Shown: positions 39,465 through 47,873 of the stretch, piece by piece
Layout: every line of letters starts with the position of its first letter
How positions within the stretch are numbered: position 1 is the first letter of the stretch
Assembly: GCF_001989995.2 (NCBI RefSeq)
Contig: NZ_JAHGUP010000001.1
Coordinates: forward strand, 1 to 63,539
Direction: 5' to 3'
DNA: 63,539 nucleotides
Source of the DNA: Vibrio anguillarum
Lineage (GTDB): Bacteria; Pseudomonadota; Gammaproteobacteria; Enterobacterales; Vibrionaceae
Translations under genes and position numbers: made by a program
The notes under the pieces: model-generated
The model's database searches: none
What the model saw: the letters and a program-made list of their open reading frames with translations, nothing else
Told to the model about the DNA's origin: nothing

Positions 39465-39815
39465 TTAGGCCATCGCAGGGTTTAAACGTGTCCAGCTTAC
39501 TAACAATAATGCAGCGAATGCCAACCACACCAAAGTGGCACATACCAGTGTGCTGGTGAGAGGTAGCCAATAACTGAAGTAGTATACTGCCAACAGATAT
39601 GCCGCATACGGGATAAGCGAGTAAAGGCCAAACAACGCGGTGGTGCGCAGGTCTTCCATCGTGCGTTCGGTGCCTACAATGTAATGCGCAATCAGAGCGA
39701 AGGTAGGAAACAGCGGTACAAGACCAGCAATAAAAAAGCTTTTGCTTTTGGAGAGCAGGGCGATGATCAACACGGCAAGCGCACCAAGCAGGCACTTGAA
39801 AAACAGAGCTGCCAT
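39465..39815 (-). CDS. glpM: GlpM-family small membrane protein
   Basis: A 116-residue, four-helix membrane protein of the GlpM family. Family hallmarks are the first helix (FKCLLGALAVLIIALLS), the SFFIAGLVPLFPTFALIAHYIVG segment and a final hydrophobic pair. In Pseudomonas GlpM is linked to glycerol metabolism and alginate output, with unknown mechanism. AAGGAAATGTC precedes the ATG. An overlapping longer reading frame on the same strand (39394-39864) lacks membrane character and is probably spurious. Confidence 0.82.
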   Translation of the reverse strand: MAALFFKCLLGALAVLIIALLSKSKSFFIAGLVPLFPTFALIAHYIVGTERTMEDLRTTALFGLYSLIPYAAYLLAVYYFSYWLPLTSTLVCATLVWLAFAALLLVSWTRLNPAMA

Positions 39816-39996
39816 GACATTTCCTTTTGTCAGAATAGATTAAGTGTTGCTCACTATAAATCACTGACAGGTTAACTAGAAATGTTCATTGATGGGTTTG
39901 TTATTTTCTATGCAACATTTCTTCAAATCCAAGTAAAATGGCCGCCACTCTTTTTATTCGGCGGCGTGTTGTATCATGCGGCTTGGTTGGGCAAAG

Positions 39997-40758
39997 ATGA
40001 AATTAGGAAAACGGCTCACGCAGTTAGTACAGCAGATCAACCGCCACTACGATCATATTTGGGATTGCTGCTGCGATCACGGTTTGCTTGGCGCGGCGTT
40101 ACTGAAGCGCTGTCCAAATAGTGTGGTGCATTTTGTAGATATTGTGCCAGCGTTGATTGAAAAGGTGACGCTTGATTTAACGCGCTATTTCCCTGCAACG
40201 GCGGCGTTACCGCGCTGGCGTACACATTGCCTTGATGTGCGCGATTTACCGCTTGATAGCCATTCTGGCTCGCATCTACTGATCATCGCTGGGGTTGGCG
40301 GTGATTTAATGAGTGAATTTATTGCCGCGCTGGTTGAGCGTTATCCGCATCGCTCGTTCGATTTTCTGCTTTGTCCTGTGCATCACGGCTACACCTTACG
40401 TGAACAGTTGATGACACTGGGTACGAGATTACAACAGGAACAACTGGTGGAAGAGAATCGGCGTATCTACGAGCTGCTGAACGTGCAGATTCATCCGCCT
40501 GCAGTACGAGGCAAAGAACCAAAATTACCACCCCTTAGTTTGGTTGGCGAATCGATTTGGCAAGTGGACAATGATGAGCAAAAAATGATTGCCCAGCGTT
40601 ATCTGACGCAATTGCAACAGCATTATCAGCGTAAAGCGCAAGGCGGTGATGTTAGCGCGCAAAAGTGTTGGCAAGCCTATCAGCCGATTAATATCACTTG
40701 TCATGGAAATTTTAGCGATGGAAATAGCCCAATAGGCGGAGAATATGAAAGCACTTAA
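39997..40758 (+). CDS. trmK: tRNA (adenine-N1)-methyltransferase TrmK-like
   Basis: SAM-dependent methyltransferase of the TrmK family, which methylates N1 of adenine 22 in tRNA. The family is better studied in Gram-positives. Motif I appears as DHIWDCCCDHGLLGAAL and is followed by VDIVP, then the IAGVGGDLM element and a segment QQINRHYDHI. The triple Cys in motif I is unlike the DIGSDHAYLP of Bacillus enzymes but fits gammaproteobacterial members. The ATG at 39997 gives 253 residues. Another ATG lies seven codons upstream. Its 3' end overlaps the LysR gene by 14 bases. Confidence 0.78.
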   Translation: MKLGKRLTQLVQQINRHYDHIWDCCCDHGLLGAALLKRCPNSVVHFVDIVPALIEKVTLDLTRYFPATAALPRWRTHCLDVRDLPLDSHSGSHLLIIAGVGGDLMSEFIAALVERYPHRSFDFLLCPVHHGYTLREQLMTLGTRLQQEQLVEENRRIYELLNVQIHPPAVRGKEPKLPPLSLVGESIWQVDNDEQKMIAQRYLTQLQQHYQRKAQGGDVSAQKCWQAYQPINITCHGNFSDGNSPIGGEYEST

Positions 40759-41677
40759 TGATCTGAACTTGTTTGTCGAAACCGCACGCCAAGGCAGTTT
40801 TTCTAAGGCGGCCAACAGCGTATCGCTGACCACGGCCGCGGTCAGTGCCGCCATTCGCCGCTTAGAAGAGCAGGTGCAGTTTCCGCTCTTTGTCCGCTCG
40901 ACACGTCATATGCGCTTAACCCAAGAGGGGGAGATTTTCCTCGCCAAAACTCAGACAGCCCTTGCCACGTTGCAAGAAGGGCTAGATCAGATAGCATGCG
41001 CGCGCGGTCAACTAGCGGGGAAGCTGCACCTCAGTGCCCCTTCGGATTTGGGGCGCAATTTACTGCTGGATTGGATCGATGAATTTATTGCCTTGCACCC
41101 GAACGTCATCGTTAAACTGGATCTCTCTGATCGCTTAGCGGATATGTATGCTCACCCGATGGATATTGCGATTCGTTATGGCCATCCTGCTGATTCCAAT
41201 TTGGTTGCGATGCCGCTGTGTGAATCAAACGAGCGCGTGTTGTGCGCCTCGCCAGAATATTTGGCAACGCATCCACCTATCCTCCATCCTGACGATCTGC
41301 AACATCACAATTGTCTTTGTTATATGCTGGCCGACACGCTGCATAATAAGTGGGTTTTGAGCCGAGAGGGCGAAACGCAGAGTGTGGTAGTGCAAGGAAA
41401 CCCCGCATGCAACGATGGTGACGTGGTACATCGATTGGCTGTTAAAGGCAAAGGCATTGCCAATAAGTCATTAATGGATATCAGTCAGGATATTATTGAT
41501 GGGCGCTTAGTACGCATTTTACCGCAATGGGAAAGTGGGCCAGTGCCAATTTATATCGTGTGCGCAGACCGACGTTTGATCACCCCAACCATTCGCGCTT
41601 TTCAGGAATTTATTCGTGGAAAAGGCTGCCAGCAACGACAAGCGGTACTGACAGCCATCAAACAGCGTGAGGGTTAA
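40745..41677 (+). CDS. LysR-family transcriptional regulator
   Basis: 310-residue LysR-type regulator. The N-terminal winged helix-turn-helix spans residues ~1-60 (GSFSKAANSVSLTTAAVSAA ... VRSTRHMRLTQEGE). The C-terminal domain, which binds an unknown inducer, has the usual two-lobe pattern. The ATG at 40745 lies 14 bases inside the end of trmK, so translation may be coupled. The adjacent ABM monooxygenase and nitroreductase genes run towards it and are its nearest candidate targets, but it is not in the usual divergent position. The ligand cannot be read from sequence. Confidence 0.9.
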   Translation: MKALNDLNLFVETARQGSFSKAANSVSLTTAAVSAAIRRLEEQVQFPLFVRSTRHMRLTQEGEIFLAKTQTALATLQEGLDQIACARGQLAGKLHLSAPSDLGRNLLLDWIDEFIALHPNVIVKLDLSDRLADMYAHPMDIAIRYGHPADSNLVAMPLCESNERVLCASPEYLATHPPILHPDDLQHHNCLCYMLADTLHNKWVLSREGETQSVVVQGNPACNDGDVVHRLAVKGKGIANKSLMDISQDIIDGRLVRILPQWESGPVPIYIVCADRRLITPTIRAFQEFIRGKGCQQRQAVLTAIKQREG

Positions 41678-41684
41678 TCCCGCA

Positions 41685-41975
41685 TTAGCCAACAAACGTT
41701 AGCGGGCGGATTTGTAGGTATTCCAATGCCTCTTGCTCGCTAAGCTGTTGTTGAAAGTGCTGAAAATGCGCACTCTGCTGGTGTTGTTGCAAGCTCTCCT
41801 CTGAGCACCAAATCTCCTGCATCAAGAATAACCCGTCAATCGAGTTATCACGATAGAGCTCATATTGGCAGCAGCCTGTTTCGTTGCGGCTTGGTTCAAG
41901 CAGCGCTTCAAGCATAGCTTGCACTCGCTCTATTGAGTCGGGAAGGGCTTTGATTTCGGCTAATAAGTGGATCAT
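41685..41975 (-). CDS. ABM-family (YgiN-like) monooxygenase
   Basis: Small dimeric ferredoxin-like protein of 96 residues in the antibiotic biosynthesis monooxygenase (ABM) family. Typical elements are AEIKALPDSIERVQAMLEAL, NETGCCQYELYRD and the H-rich HFQHFQQQL helix. E. coli YgiN is a quinol monooxygenase, so quinone chemistry is one possibility. It starts 3 bases after the nfsB stop, almost certainly in one transcript. Such pairs suggest detoxification of quinones or nitroaromatics, which is an inference. Confidence 0.82.
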   Translation of the reverse strand: MIHLLAEIKALPDSIERVQAMLEALLEPSRNETGCCQYELYRDNSIDGLFLMQEIWCSEESLQQHQQSAHFQHFQQQLSEQEALEYLQIRPLTFVG

Positions 41976-41978
41976 GAC

Positions 41979-42632
41979 TTATAACTCAGTAAAGACGGTT
42001 TGCTCTGGCCAGCGAGATTTCGGCAGCTTGGCGTTAAAATCTTCTTCGCTGTGGTAACCGAGCGGTACAATCACTAAGCTGGTGAACCCTTTTTCAGTCA
42101 GGCCAAACTCTTGGTTGAGCACCTCGGCATCAAATCCTTCAATGGGGACAGCATCAATGCCCATCGCAGCCGCTCCGAGCAGCAGTGTTCCAACATTTAA
42201 ATAAACTTGTTTTTGCATCCAGTGTTCGGCGTCATTGAGCGTTTCTCGATGCAAGTTAACAAAATAGCTGCGTCCGCCGTGCATGCCTGTTTTGGCTTCT
42301 TCATTGGCAAAGCGGCCATCTTTCTCTTCGTTTTCCAGCAGCGTCAATAAGTAGTTATCATCAATATCGGTTTTGGCGCAAAACACCATCACGTGAGACG
42401 CATCCAAAATTTTGCGTTCGTTAAAGGAAAATTGACCTTGCGCCGCTTTGGCGATACGCGTTTTGCCTTCCTCGCTAGCCGCCAAAATAAAATGCCAAGG
42501 CTGCGAATTGACGCTAGAGGCGCTCATGCGTACCAGTTCTTTAATATCAGCGACTTGCTGTTCAGTCAGTTTACGGTTGGTGTCAAACGCTTTGGTGGAA
42601 TAGCGCGCTTGCGATGCTTGAACAATATTCAT
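41979..42632 (-). CDS. nfsB: Oxygen-insensitive NAD(P)H nitroreductase
   Basis: FMN-dependent nitroreductase/dihydropteridine reductase, 217 residues. The N-terminal SQARYSTKAFD and SSVNSQPWHFILAAS segments carry FMN phosphate- and ring-binding residues, and IVPLGYHSEEDFNAKLPKSR ends the fold, matching E. coli NfsB. It reduces nitro compounds and quinones with NAD(P)H. First gene of a two-gene unit with the ABM monooxygenase. It is divergent from the DUF3187 gene across a 282-base region. Confidence 0.92.
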   Translation of the reverse strand: MNIVQASQARYSTKAFDTNRKLTEQQVADIKELVRMSASSVNSQPWHFILAASEEGKTRIAKAAQGQFSFNERKILDASHVMVFCAKTDIDDNYLLTLLENEEKDGRFANEEAKTGMHGGRSYFVNLHRETLNDAEHWMQKQVYLNVGTLLLGAAAMGIDAVPIEGFDAEVLNQEFGLTEKGFTSLVIVPLGYHSEEDFNAKLPKSRWPEQTVFTEL

Positions 42633-42809
42633 TTTTCCCTCCTAGGGAAGATAACATTCGAGATGGCGCTAAGATAACGGACTGAGTCCAAACAAGAAAC
42701 CGCCTCTTGCTTAATTCATTTTCAAAAAAAATTTGATAATCCGAATTTGAAAACGCCCTAGCTTGCGGAAAAAGTTAGCACTATCTCATGATATTTCTGA
42801 ATTAGCGCA

Positions 42810-42824
42810 TACACTTAATGTGTA
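42810..42824. promoter_or_regulatory. Small palindrome between nfsB and the DUF3187 gene
   Basis: TACAC-N5-GTGTA is a perfect 5-bp inverted repeat around TTAAT in the divergent intergenic region, 91 bases before the DUF3187 start. It could be an operator but has no recognised match. Confidence 0.3.
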
Positions 42825-42914
42825 CGGTAGATCATCATTAAGGGATATGGTCACTCACTAAGCGTTAATGATTGTCTAATATATTCAAAAGGTTACTTTG
42901 GCCGGAGAGTATGC

Positions 42915-43901
42915 ATGACGGAGTGTAAGTGCGTTTGTTGGTTTATTCTCTTTTCTCTTTCCATCCCCTCGGCGTGGGCGGACATTGACTACGGGCCTGC
43001 GCAAAGCTATGTGCAATCGCCACTGCATACCAATAGCCTTTTTGCACAACTTCGCTCCGGCTTTTCGATGCAAGAGGAAGAAGTGGAGCTCTACACCAGC
43101 GCGACTATCGCCAGCATTTGGGCGATCACTCCCCACTATAGTTTGGATTATTACCAGAATCAGCTTGCAATGGGCGGTAAATGGCAGCTCACTTCGAAGT
43201 GGCAGGTTGAGTTTAATTATCGTTGGAACTTTGCTGCCAATAATCATTTAGATGGCTTAACACTTGCTTTTCATGACTGGTTTGGCATTGATCAAAATGG
43301 GCGTGAGGATGTCGATAACGATCGCTTCATCATTCAAATGCCAGAGTACGGCATTGATCAGGAAGCGTTCCGAGGCGAGACATTGAGCCGTGCGTTGACC
43401 AGTTATTTACAGTACCAGCTGGTGGATAAGTCTCATCACGGTTTGTCATTGGGAGTTTCACTCTATTACAACGATCCACACCATGGAATATTCAACCTAT
43501 CCGAGTTTGAACAAGCGGTGCAGCTTAATTATGGCTACCGAAGAGGTAAGCATGCACTTGATACGCTGTTGGCTATCACCTTTCGCAACCCGACCAATGT
43601 ACCAGGCCAAACACAGTATCATTCGAGTACTTGGTCGATGGGTACCAGTTATCGATATCAGTGGTTAGAACGCCATTATCTGATTGGGCAGGTCTCATTC
43701 TATCAAGGCCTTTCAACGGGGGAGGATGACTTTTCTAAACCATCGACCGAGTTTATTTTGGGGTATCGTTATCAAATGAGCCATTCAGCGATTGAAGTTA
43801 CTGTGGTCGAAAATATGTTTAATGCCAACAACAGCACCGATATTGCCTTTGGTTTAGGCTATCGCTATCGTTTTGGCCGCTTTGATAAAGAGCCGAACTG
43901 A
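42915..43901 (+). CDS. DUF3187-family putative outer-membrane protein
   Basis: Function unknown. The signal peptide (CWFILFSLSIPSAWA) is followed by 300 residues of alternating aromatic-rich beta strands ending in IAFGLGYRYRFGRF, the pattern of an outer-membrane beta-barrel, with the DUF3187 family's typical NPNHTNS-like start and NYGYRRG/FILGYRYQM repeats. About 12-14 strands are likely. Porin, transport or surface roles are all possible. It is followed by ompR in the same direction, but a 151-base gap suggests a separate promoter. Confidence 0.78.
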   Translation: MTECKCVCWFILFSLSIPSAWADIDYGPAQSYVQSPLHTNSLFAQLRSGFSMQEEEVELYTSATIASIWAITPHYSLDYYQNQLAMGGKWQLTSKWQVEFNYRWNFAANNHLDGLTLAFHDWFGIDQNGREDVDNDRFIIQMPEYGIDQEAFRGETLSRALTSYLQYQLVDKSHHGLSLGVSLYYNDPHHGIFNLSEFEQAVQLNYGYRRGKHALDTLLAITFRNPTNVPGQTQYHSSTWSMGTSYRYQWLERHYLIGQVSFYQGLSTGEDDFSKPSTEFILGYRYQMSHSAIEVTVVENMFNANNSTDIAFGLGYRYRFGRFDKEPN

Positions 43902-44052
43902 CAAACGATGTCATCCGCTTAATGTCTAACAACGAAGCGCGACAAAAGACATAAACGTTAACAATTCTTTGCATGATTTTAGCCGCAACGGTGTTACATT
44001 TTACTCGCTCGGTTTGATATTGGCTGAAGCTCAGAATTAGGTGGGATCTCAG

Positions 44053-44772
44053 ATGCAAGAAAACTATAAAATTTTAGTGGTGGATGATGATGCGCGTTTA
44101 CGTGCATTGCTTGAGCGTTACTTGTCAGAGCAAGGTTTTCTGGTGCGTAGTGTCGCCAATAGCGAACAGATGGATCGCCTGCTCACTCGTGAAAACTTCC
44201 ACTTAATGGTGCTTGATTTGATGTTGCCGGGTGAAGATGGTTTGTCTATTTGCCGCCGCTTGCGTAACGCCAATAACATGTTGCCGATTTTAATGCTGAC
44301 CGCTAAAGGCGACGAAGTGGATCGTATTGTTGGCTTGGAGGTGGGTGCGGATGATTACCTGCCCAAACCGTTTAACCCGCGTGAACTACTGGCGCGAATC
44401 AAAGCCGTGCTACGCCGCCAAGTGATTGAAGCCCCCGGCGCGCCAAGTGCTGAAGAATCGGTGGTTGAGTTTGGTGAGTTTCGCCTGAATTTAGGTACCC
44501 GAGAAATGTTCCGTGGCGATGAGCCGATGCCGCTCACTTCCGGTGAATTTGCCGTATTGAAGACCTTAGTCACCAATGCGCGTGAGCCAATGTCGCGCGA
44601 TAAGTTGATGAATATGGCAAGAGGGCGTGAATACTCCGCAATGGAGCGCTCGATTGATGTGCAAATCTCGCGTTTACGTCGCATGCTTGAAGTGGATCCA
44701 AGCAAACCACGCTACATACAAACGGTGTGGGGCTTAGGTTACGTCTTCGTTCCAGATGGTAAAGAGTCTTAA
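44053..44772 (+). CDS. ompR: Osmolarity response regulator OmpR
   Basis: Response regulator that controls porin and envelope genes in response to osmolarity and acid. The receiver has acidic residues at 11-13 and phospho-acceptor Asp55, with KPFN near 105. The C-terminal winged helix is intact ([12 protein letters not shown] ... [14 protein letters not shown]). The ATG at 44053 gives 239 residues, aligning with E. coli [17 protein letters not shown] four codons upstream is less likely. A strong terminator separates it from envZ. Confidence 0.97.
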   Translation: MQENYKILVVDDDARLRALLERYLSEQGFLVRSVANSEQMDRLLTRENFHLMVLDLMLPGEDGLSICRRLRNANNMLPILMLTAKGDEVDRIVGLEVGADDYLPKPFNPRELLARIKAVLRRQVIEAPGAPSAEESVVEFGEFRLNLGTREMFRGDEPMPLTSGEFAVLKTLVTNAREPMSRDKLMNMARGREYSAMERSIDVQISRLRRMLEVDPSKPRYIQTVWGLGYVFVPDGKES

Positions 44773-44781
44773 ATTTCAATC

Positions 44782-44814
44782 AGCTCCTGTCGGTTAACCG
44801 ACAGGAGCTTTTTT
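44782..44814 (+). terminator. Strong intrinsic terminator between ompR and envZ
   Basis: A perfect 28-base palindrome (44782-44809, arms beginning AGCTCCTGTCGG) is followed by TTTTTT, 10 bases after the ompR stop and 39 before envZ. By sequence it should end most ompR transcripts. Confidence 0.9.
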
Positions 44815-44852
44815 ATCGCCTTTTTGATAGTACGTTCATCGCAGGTTTTCCT

Positions 44853-46157
44853 ATGCGCATTCGCAGTTCCTTTACTCAATCGATTTTGCTCTTCTTTTCA
44901 TTGCTGATCGCCAGCCAAGTGTATTCTTATTACGCCGTATTTAACTATGCTTTGATGCCCAGTTTGCAGCAGTTCAATAAGATTTTGGGCCATGAGATCA
45001 ACCTAATGCTGGATGATGCGGCGAATAATACGTCAGCTCTGGGGATAGATGCTTTACAGCGTCGCCGAGTGTTAGAGCAGTTGGGTGTCACCATTCATGG
45101 TGAAGAGAGTGAGATGGCTCAAGAGTATCACGACGCCATCAGCATTGATTTGATGAGCGAGGAGATGAGCAATGAGCTCGGCTCGCCGACTGATGTGCGG
45201 ATGATTTTGGGTAAAGAGAGTTATATTTTATGGATGAAAGTGGAGTCTTTCCCGGGTTCATTAATCCGCATTCCTCTCTCTGAGCTGCAAAAAGAGGATT
45301 TTGCGCCGCTATTTCACAATAGTTTGGTGATGGCGTTGCTGATCGTATTGGGGGGGTGGCTGTTTATTCGTCTGCAAAATCGTCCCTTAATTGCCTTAGA
45401 AAAAGCCGCCAAAGCCGTTGGCCGAGGTGAGAACCCGCCGCCATTGCCGCTCAAAGGCGCTTCTGAAATTCGCGCGGTGACGTTGGCGTTTAATCAAATG
45501 TCGAAAGGGATCCAAGCGCTTGAAGAGGATCGCTCATTATTGATGGCGGGGATCAGCCACGACTTACGTACACCGCTGACTCGTATTCGCTTAGCTACGG
45601 AAATGATGTCTCCAGAAGAGAGTTATCTAGCCGAAGGGATCATCAGTGATACGGAAGAGTGTAACGAGATCATCAGTCAGTTTATGGACTACCTTAAACC
45701 CGTCAATAAACAGACCTTTACCGCCGTTGATCTCAATGAGATCGCCAATGATGTCGCGACTGCCGAAGGGGGCTACGAGATCAAAATCGATGTCGCGCTG
45801 CATTTACCAATGCAGCCAGCCTTTGGCAATGCGATTGCCATTAAACGCGCGGTGAGCAACTTAGTGGTGAACGCCATTCGTTATGGTAATGGTTGGGTTA
45901 AGGTGAGCACGGGCAGTACCGCAGATAACAAAATGGCTTGGGTTTGTGTGGAGGATAATGGCCCGGGTATTGATCCTAGCCAAGTGAGTAAAGTGTTTGA
46001 ACCTTTTACGCGTGGTGATACCGCGCGCGGCAGTGAAGGCACAGGACTTGGTTTGGCGATAGTGAAACGGATTGTTAGCCAGCATCATGGCAGCGTTGTG
46101 GTGAGTAACCGCAGTGAAGGTGGACTCAAAGCGCAACTGAGCTTCCCGACCAAATAG
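44853..46157 (+). CDS. envZ: Osmolarity sensor histidine kinase EnvZ
   Basis: Inner-membrane sensor kinase/phosphatase for OmpR. Two transmembrane helices ([20 protein letters not shown] near 12-32; [16 protein letters not shown] near 155-172) flank a periplasmic domain of about 120 residues. HAMP is followed by the H-box ([13 protein letters not shown], His236), N-box ([10 protein letters not shown]), DNGPGI and GTGLGLAIV. Length 434 residues. It lies downstream of ompR but behind a strong terminator, unlike the overlapping E. coli pair, so its level may be set by readthrough or its own promoter. Confidence 0.96.
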   Translation: MRIRSSFTQSILLFFSLLIASQVYSYYAVFNYALMPSLQQFNKILGHEINLMLDDAANNTSALGIDALQRRRVLEQLGVTIHGEESEMAQEYHDAISIDLMSEEMSNELGSPTDVRMILGKESYILWMKVESFPGSLIRIPLSELQKEDFAPLFHNSLVMALLIVLGGWLFIRLQNRPLIALEKAAKAVGRGENPPPLPLKGASEIRAVTLAFNQMSKGIQALEEDRSLLMAGISHDLRTPLTRIRLATEMMSPEESYLAEGIISDTEECNEIISQFMDYLKPVNKQTFTAVDLNEIANDVATAEGGYEIKIDVALHLPMQPAFGNAIAIKRAVSNLVVNAIRYGNGWVKVSTGSTADNKMAWVCVEDNGPGIDPSQVSKVFEPFTRGDTARGSEGTGLGLAIVKRIVSQHHGSVVVSNRSEGGLKAQLSFPTK

Positions 46158-46174
46158 GGGCTTATTCACTAAAT

Positions 46175-46206
46175 AACACAATGGGCTCAGTTGAGCCCAT
46201 TGTGTT
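46175..46206. terminator. Bidirectional terminator between envZ and xanP
   Basis: A perfect 15-bp inverted repeat (46175-46189 with 46192-46206; AACACAATGGGCTCA arms) with a 2-base centre lies between the convergent envZ and xanP genes. T-rich tails on either side are short. Confidence 0.75.
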
Positions 46207-46260
46207 TGCGGTTTATGTCTTTTCGGCTGCTGACCGAAGTTTTTGGGCCCATCCATGCAA

Positions 46261-47655
46261 TCAGTTGGTTTTGAGCTCTTCGAGTTCTTCTTCTTCGCGT
46301 GGCAATTTTTCTGGCAGTAGCAAGTTGAGCAAAATGGCGGTGATACCGCCAGCCGCTACGCCGGATGAAAAAATGCTCTTAATGAACTCGGGCATAAATT
46401 GCAGAATCTCTGGCTTTTGCGCAATGCCTAACCCCATCGAAAACGACAGCGCCATGATTAAAATCGCGCGGCGGTCGAGATCCACACGGGAAATAATACG
46501 CACACCCGCGGCTGCAATGGTGCCGAACATGACGATGGTTGCACCGCCAAGTACCGGTTCAGGAATCAATTGTACAAAGCTTGCCACGCCCGGGAACAGG
46601 CCGAGCAACACCAGCATGGCGGAAATAAAGTAACCCACATAACGGCTGGCAACCCCGGTGAGCATAATTACGCCATTGTTTTGGCTAAAGGTCGAGTTGG
46701 GAAAACTGTTAAAGACCGCCGCCAGCGCTGAGTTCAAACCATCAGCCAGCACACCACCTTTAATGCGCTTCATGTAAATCGGCCCTTTGACGGGCTCGCC
46801 CGACACTTCAGAAGTGGCGGTGATATCACCAATCGCTTCCAATGCGGTGATCAAGAAAATCAGTACCAGAGGAATAAAGAGTGACCAATCAAAACCTAAA
46901 CCAAACTGCATCGGTATTGGTAGGGCAATCAGGGCAGTTTCACTCAGTGAATCAGTGTTCACCATCCCCATCAAGTAGGCCATGATGTAACCGATGAACA
47001 TCGCAATCACAATCGATGCTACGCGAATGTATGGGTTACTTGAGCGGTTGAGCAGCACGATAAGTCCAAGCACGGTTCCCGCCAATGCCAGTTTGTCTAA
47101 GCTGCCAAAAGTGCCATCGCTGAGCGCAGCATAGCCGCCACCCATAGAAACTAAACCAACTTGTACCAGTGTTAAGCCTATCAGGGTGACCACAATGCCC
47201 GACACCAGCGGCGTGATCACGCGGCGCGCGTATTGCAGCACTCGTGATAATAGGATTTCAGCAAAAGAAGCGACTAAAATGGTGCCAAAGATCGCCGCCA
47301 TCATAGTGCTTATATCTGCACCACCTGCTTTTAATGACAAGCCTGCGCCAATAATTGGCCCAAGAAAGTTAAAACTAGTGCCTTGGATAGAAAGTAAACC
47401 GGAGCCAATCGGGCCAATGGTGCGGATCTGGATAAAGGAGGATAAGCCAGATGCAAACAGCGACATGCTGATGATGGTGTTAGTCTGTTCGGCAGAAACA
47501 CCAAGTGTTTGGCAAATAATGAGCGAAGGGGTGATAACCGCAACAAACATGGCTAGCAAATGTTGTAAAGCGGCGAAAATGGTTTGGGGTAGCGGTGGCC
47601 TATCGTTGAGTTGATAAACCAAATCAGACTTACGCGAAGCGTTGTGGATAGTCAT
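46261..47655 (-). CDS. xanP: Xanthine/uracil permease family transporter XanP
   Basis: Proton-coupled nucleobase transporter of the NCS2 family, 464 residues with about 12-14 transmembrane helices. Family signatures seen are [15 protein letters not shown] near the start, [13 protein letters not shown] in the substrate region and [16 protein letters not shown]. Close similarity and location beside recG-spoT, as in E. coli (xanP/yicE), favour xanthine as substrate, though uracil or hypoxanthine cannot be excluded. TAGGAAAACAGT precedes the ATG. A PurR-type operator overlaps its promoter. Confidence 0.87.
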   Translation of the reverse strand: MTIHNASRKSDLVYQLNDRPPLPQTIFAALQHLLAMFVAVITPSLIICQTLGVSAEQTNTIISMSLFASGLSSFIQIRTIGPIGSGLLSIQGTSFNFLGPIIGAGLSLKAGGADISTMMAAIFGTILVASFAEILLSRVLQYARRVITPLVSGIVVTLIGLTLVQVGLVSMGGGYAALSDGTFGSLDKLALAGTVLGLIVLLNRSSNPYIRVASIVIAMFIGYIMAYLMGMVNTDSLSETALIALPIPMQFGLGFDWSLFIPLVLIFLITALEAIGDITATSEVSGEPVKGPIYMKRIKGGVLADGLNSALAAVFNSFPNSTFSQNNGVIMLTGVASRYVGYFISAMLVLLGLFPGVASFVQLIPEPVLGGATIVMFGTIAAAGVRIISRVDLDRRAILIMALSFSMGLGIAQKPEILQFMPEFIKSIFSSGVAAGGITAILLNLLLPEKLPREEEELEELKTN

Positions 47656-47797
47656 ACTGTTTTCCTAATGGTGCGTTGTTGTCTTAGCGTTCGCTGAGTG
47701 GGAGCACTAAGTGGAGCAGACACGTCATCTGTGATTGCTGTTAATCAGAATCTGCTCGGACTGGATAAGTGAGTAGTTCACTAAAAAAATTGGCGAA

Positions 47798-47825
47798 ATT
47801 ATAGAGGGTTTACGCAAGAAAGCAA
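47798..47825 (-). promoter_or_regulatory. Predicted sigma70 promoter of xanP
   Basis: On the minus strand TTGCTT (-35, 47825-47820) and TATAAT (-10, 47803-47798) are 16 bases apart, giving a leader of about 135 bases before the xanP ATG. Confidence 0.6.
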
Positions 47826-47835
47826 ACGTTTGCTT
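47820..47835. promoter_or_regulatory. PurR-type operator over the xanP -35 element
   Basis: AAGCAAACGTTTGCTT is a perfect palindrome with the complete GCAAACGTTTGC core of the PurR box. It overlaps the predicted xanP -35 element, a position expected for repression by PurR when purine bases are plentiful. Confidence 0.75.
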
Positions 47836-47873
47836 TGCTGTGTAAGGGAGAGGGGAATACAGAACGAACAATC

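Noticed and set aside
39394..39864. 156-codon minus-strand ORF overlapping the GlpM-like gene
   Set aside because: Its translation is Cys/His/Arg rich without a fold, whereas the overlapping frame is a clear four-helix membrane protein with a good start.
47656..47797. Purine riboswitch in the xanP leader
   Set aside because: The leader can fold but lacks the conserved three-way junction and loop sequences of purine aptamers.
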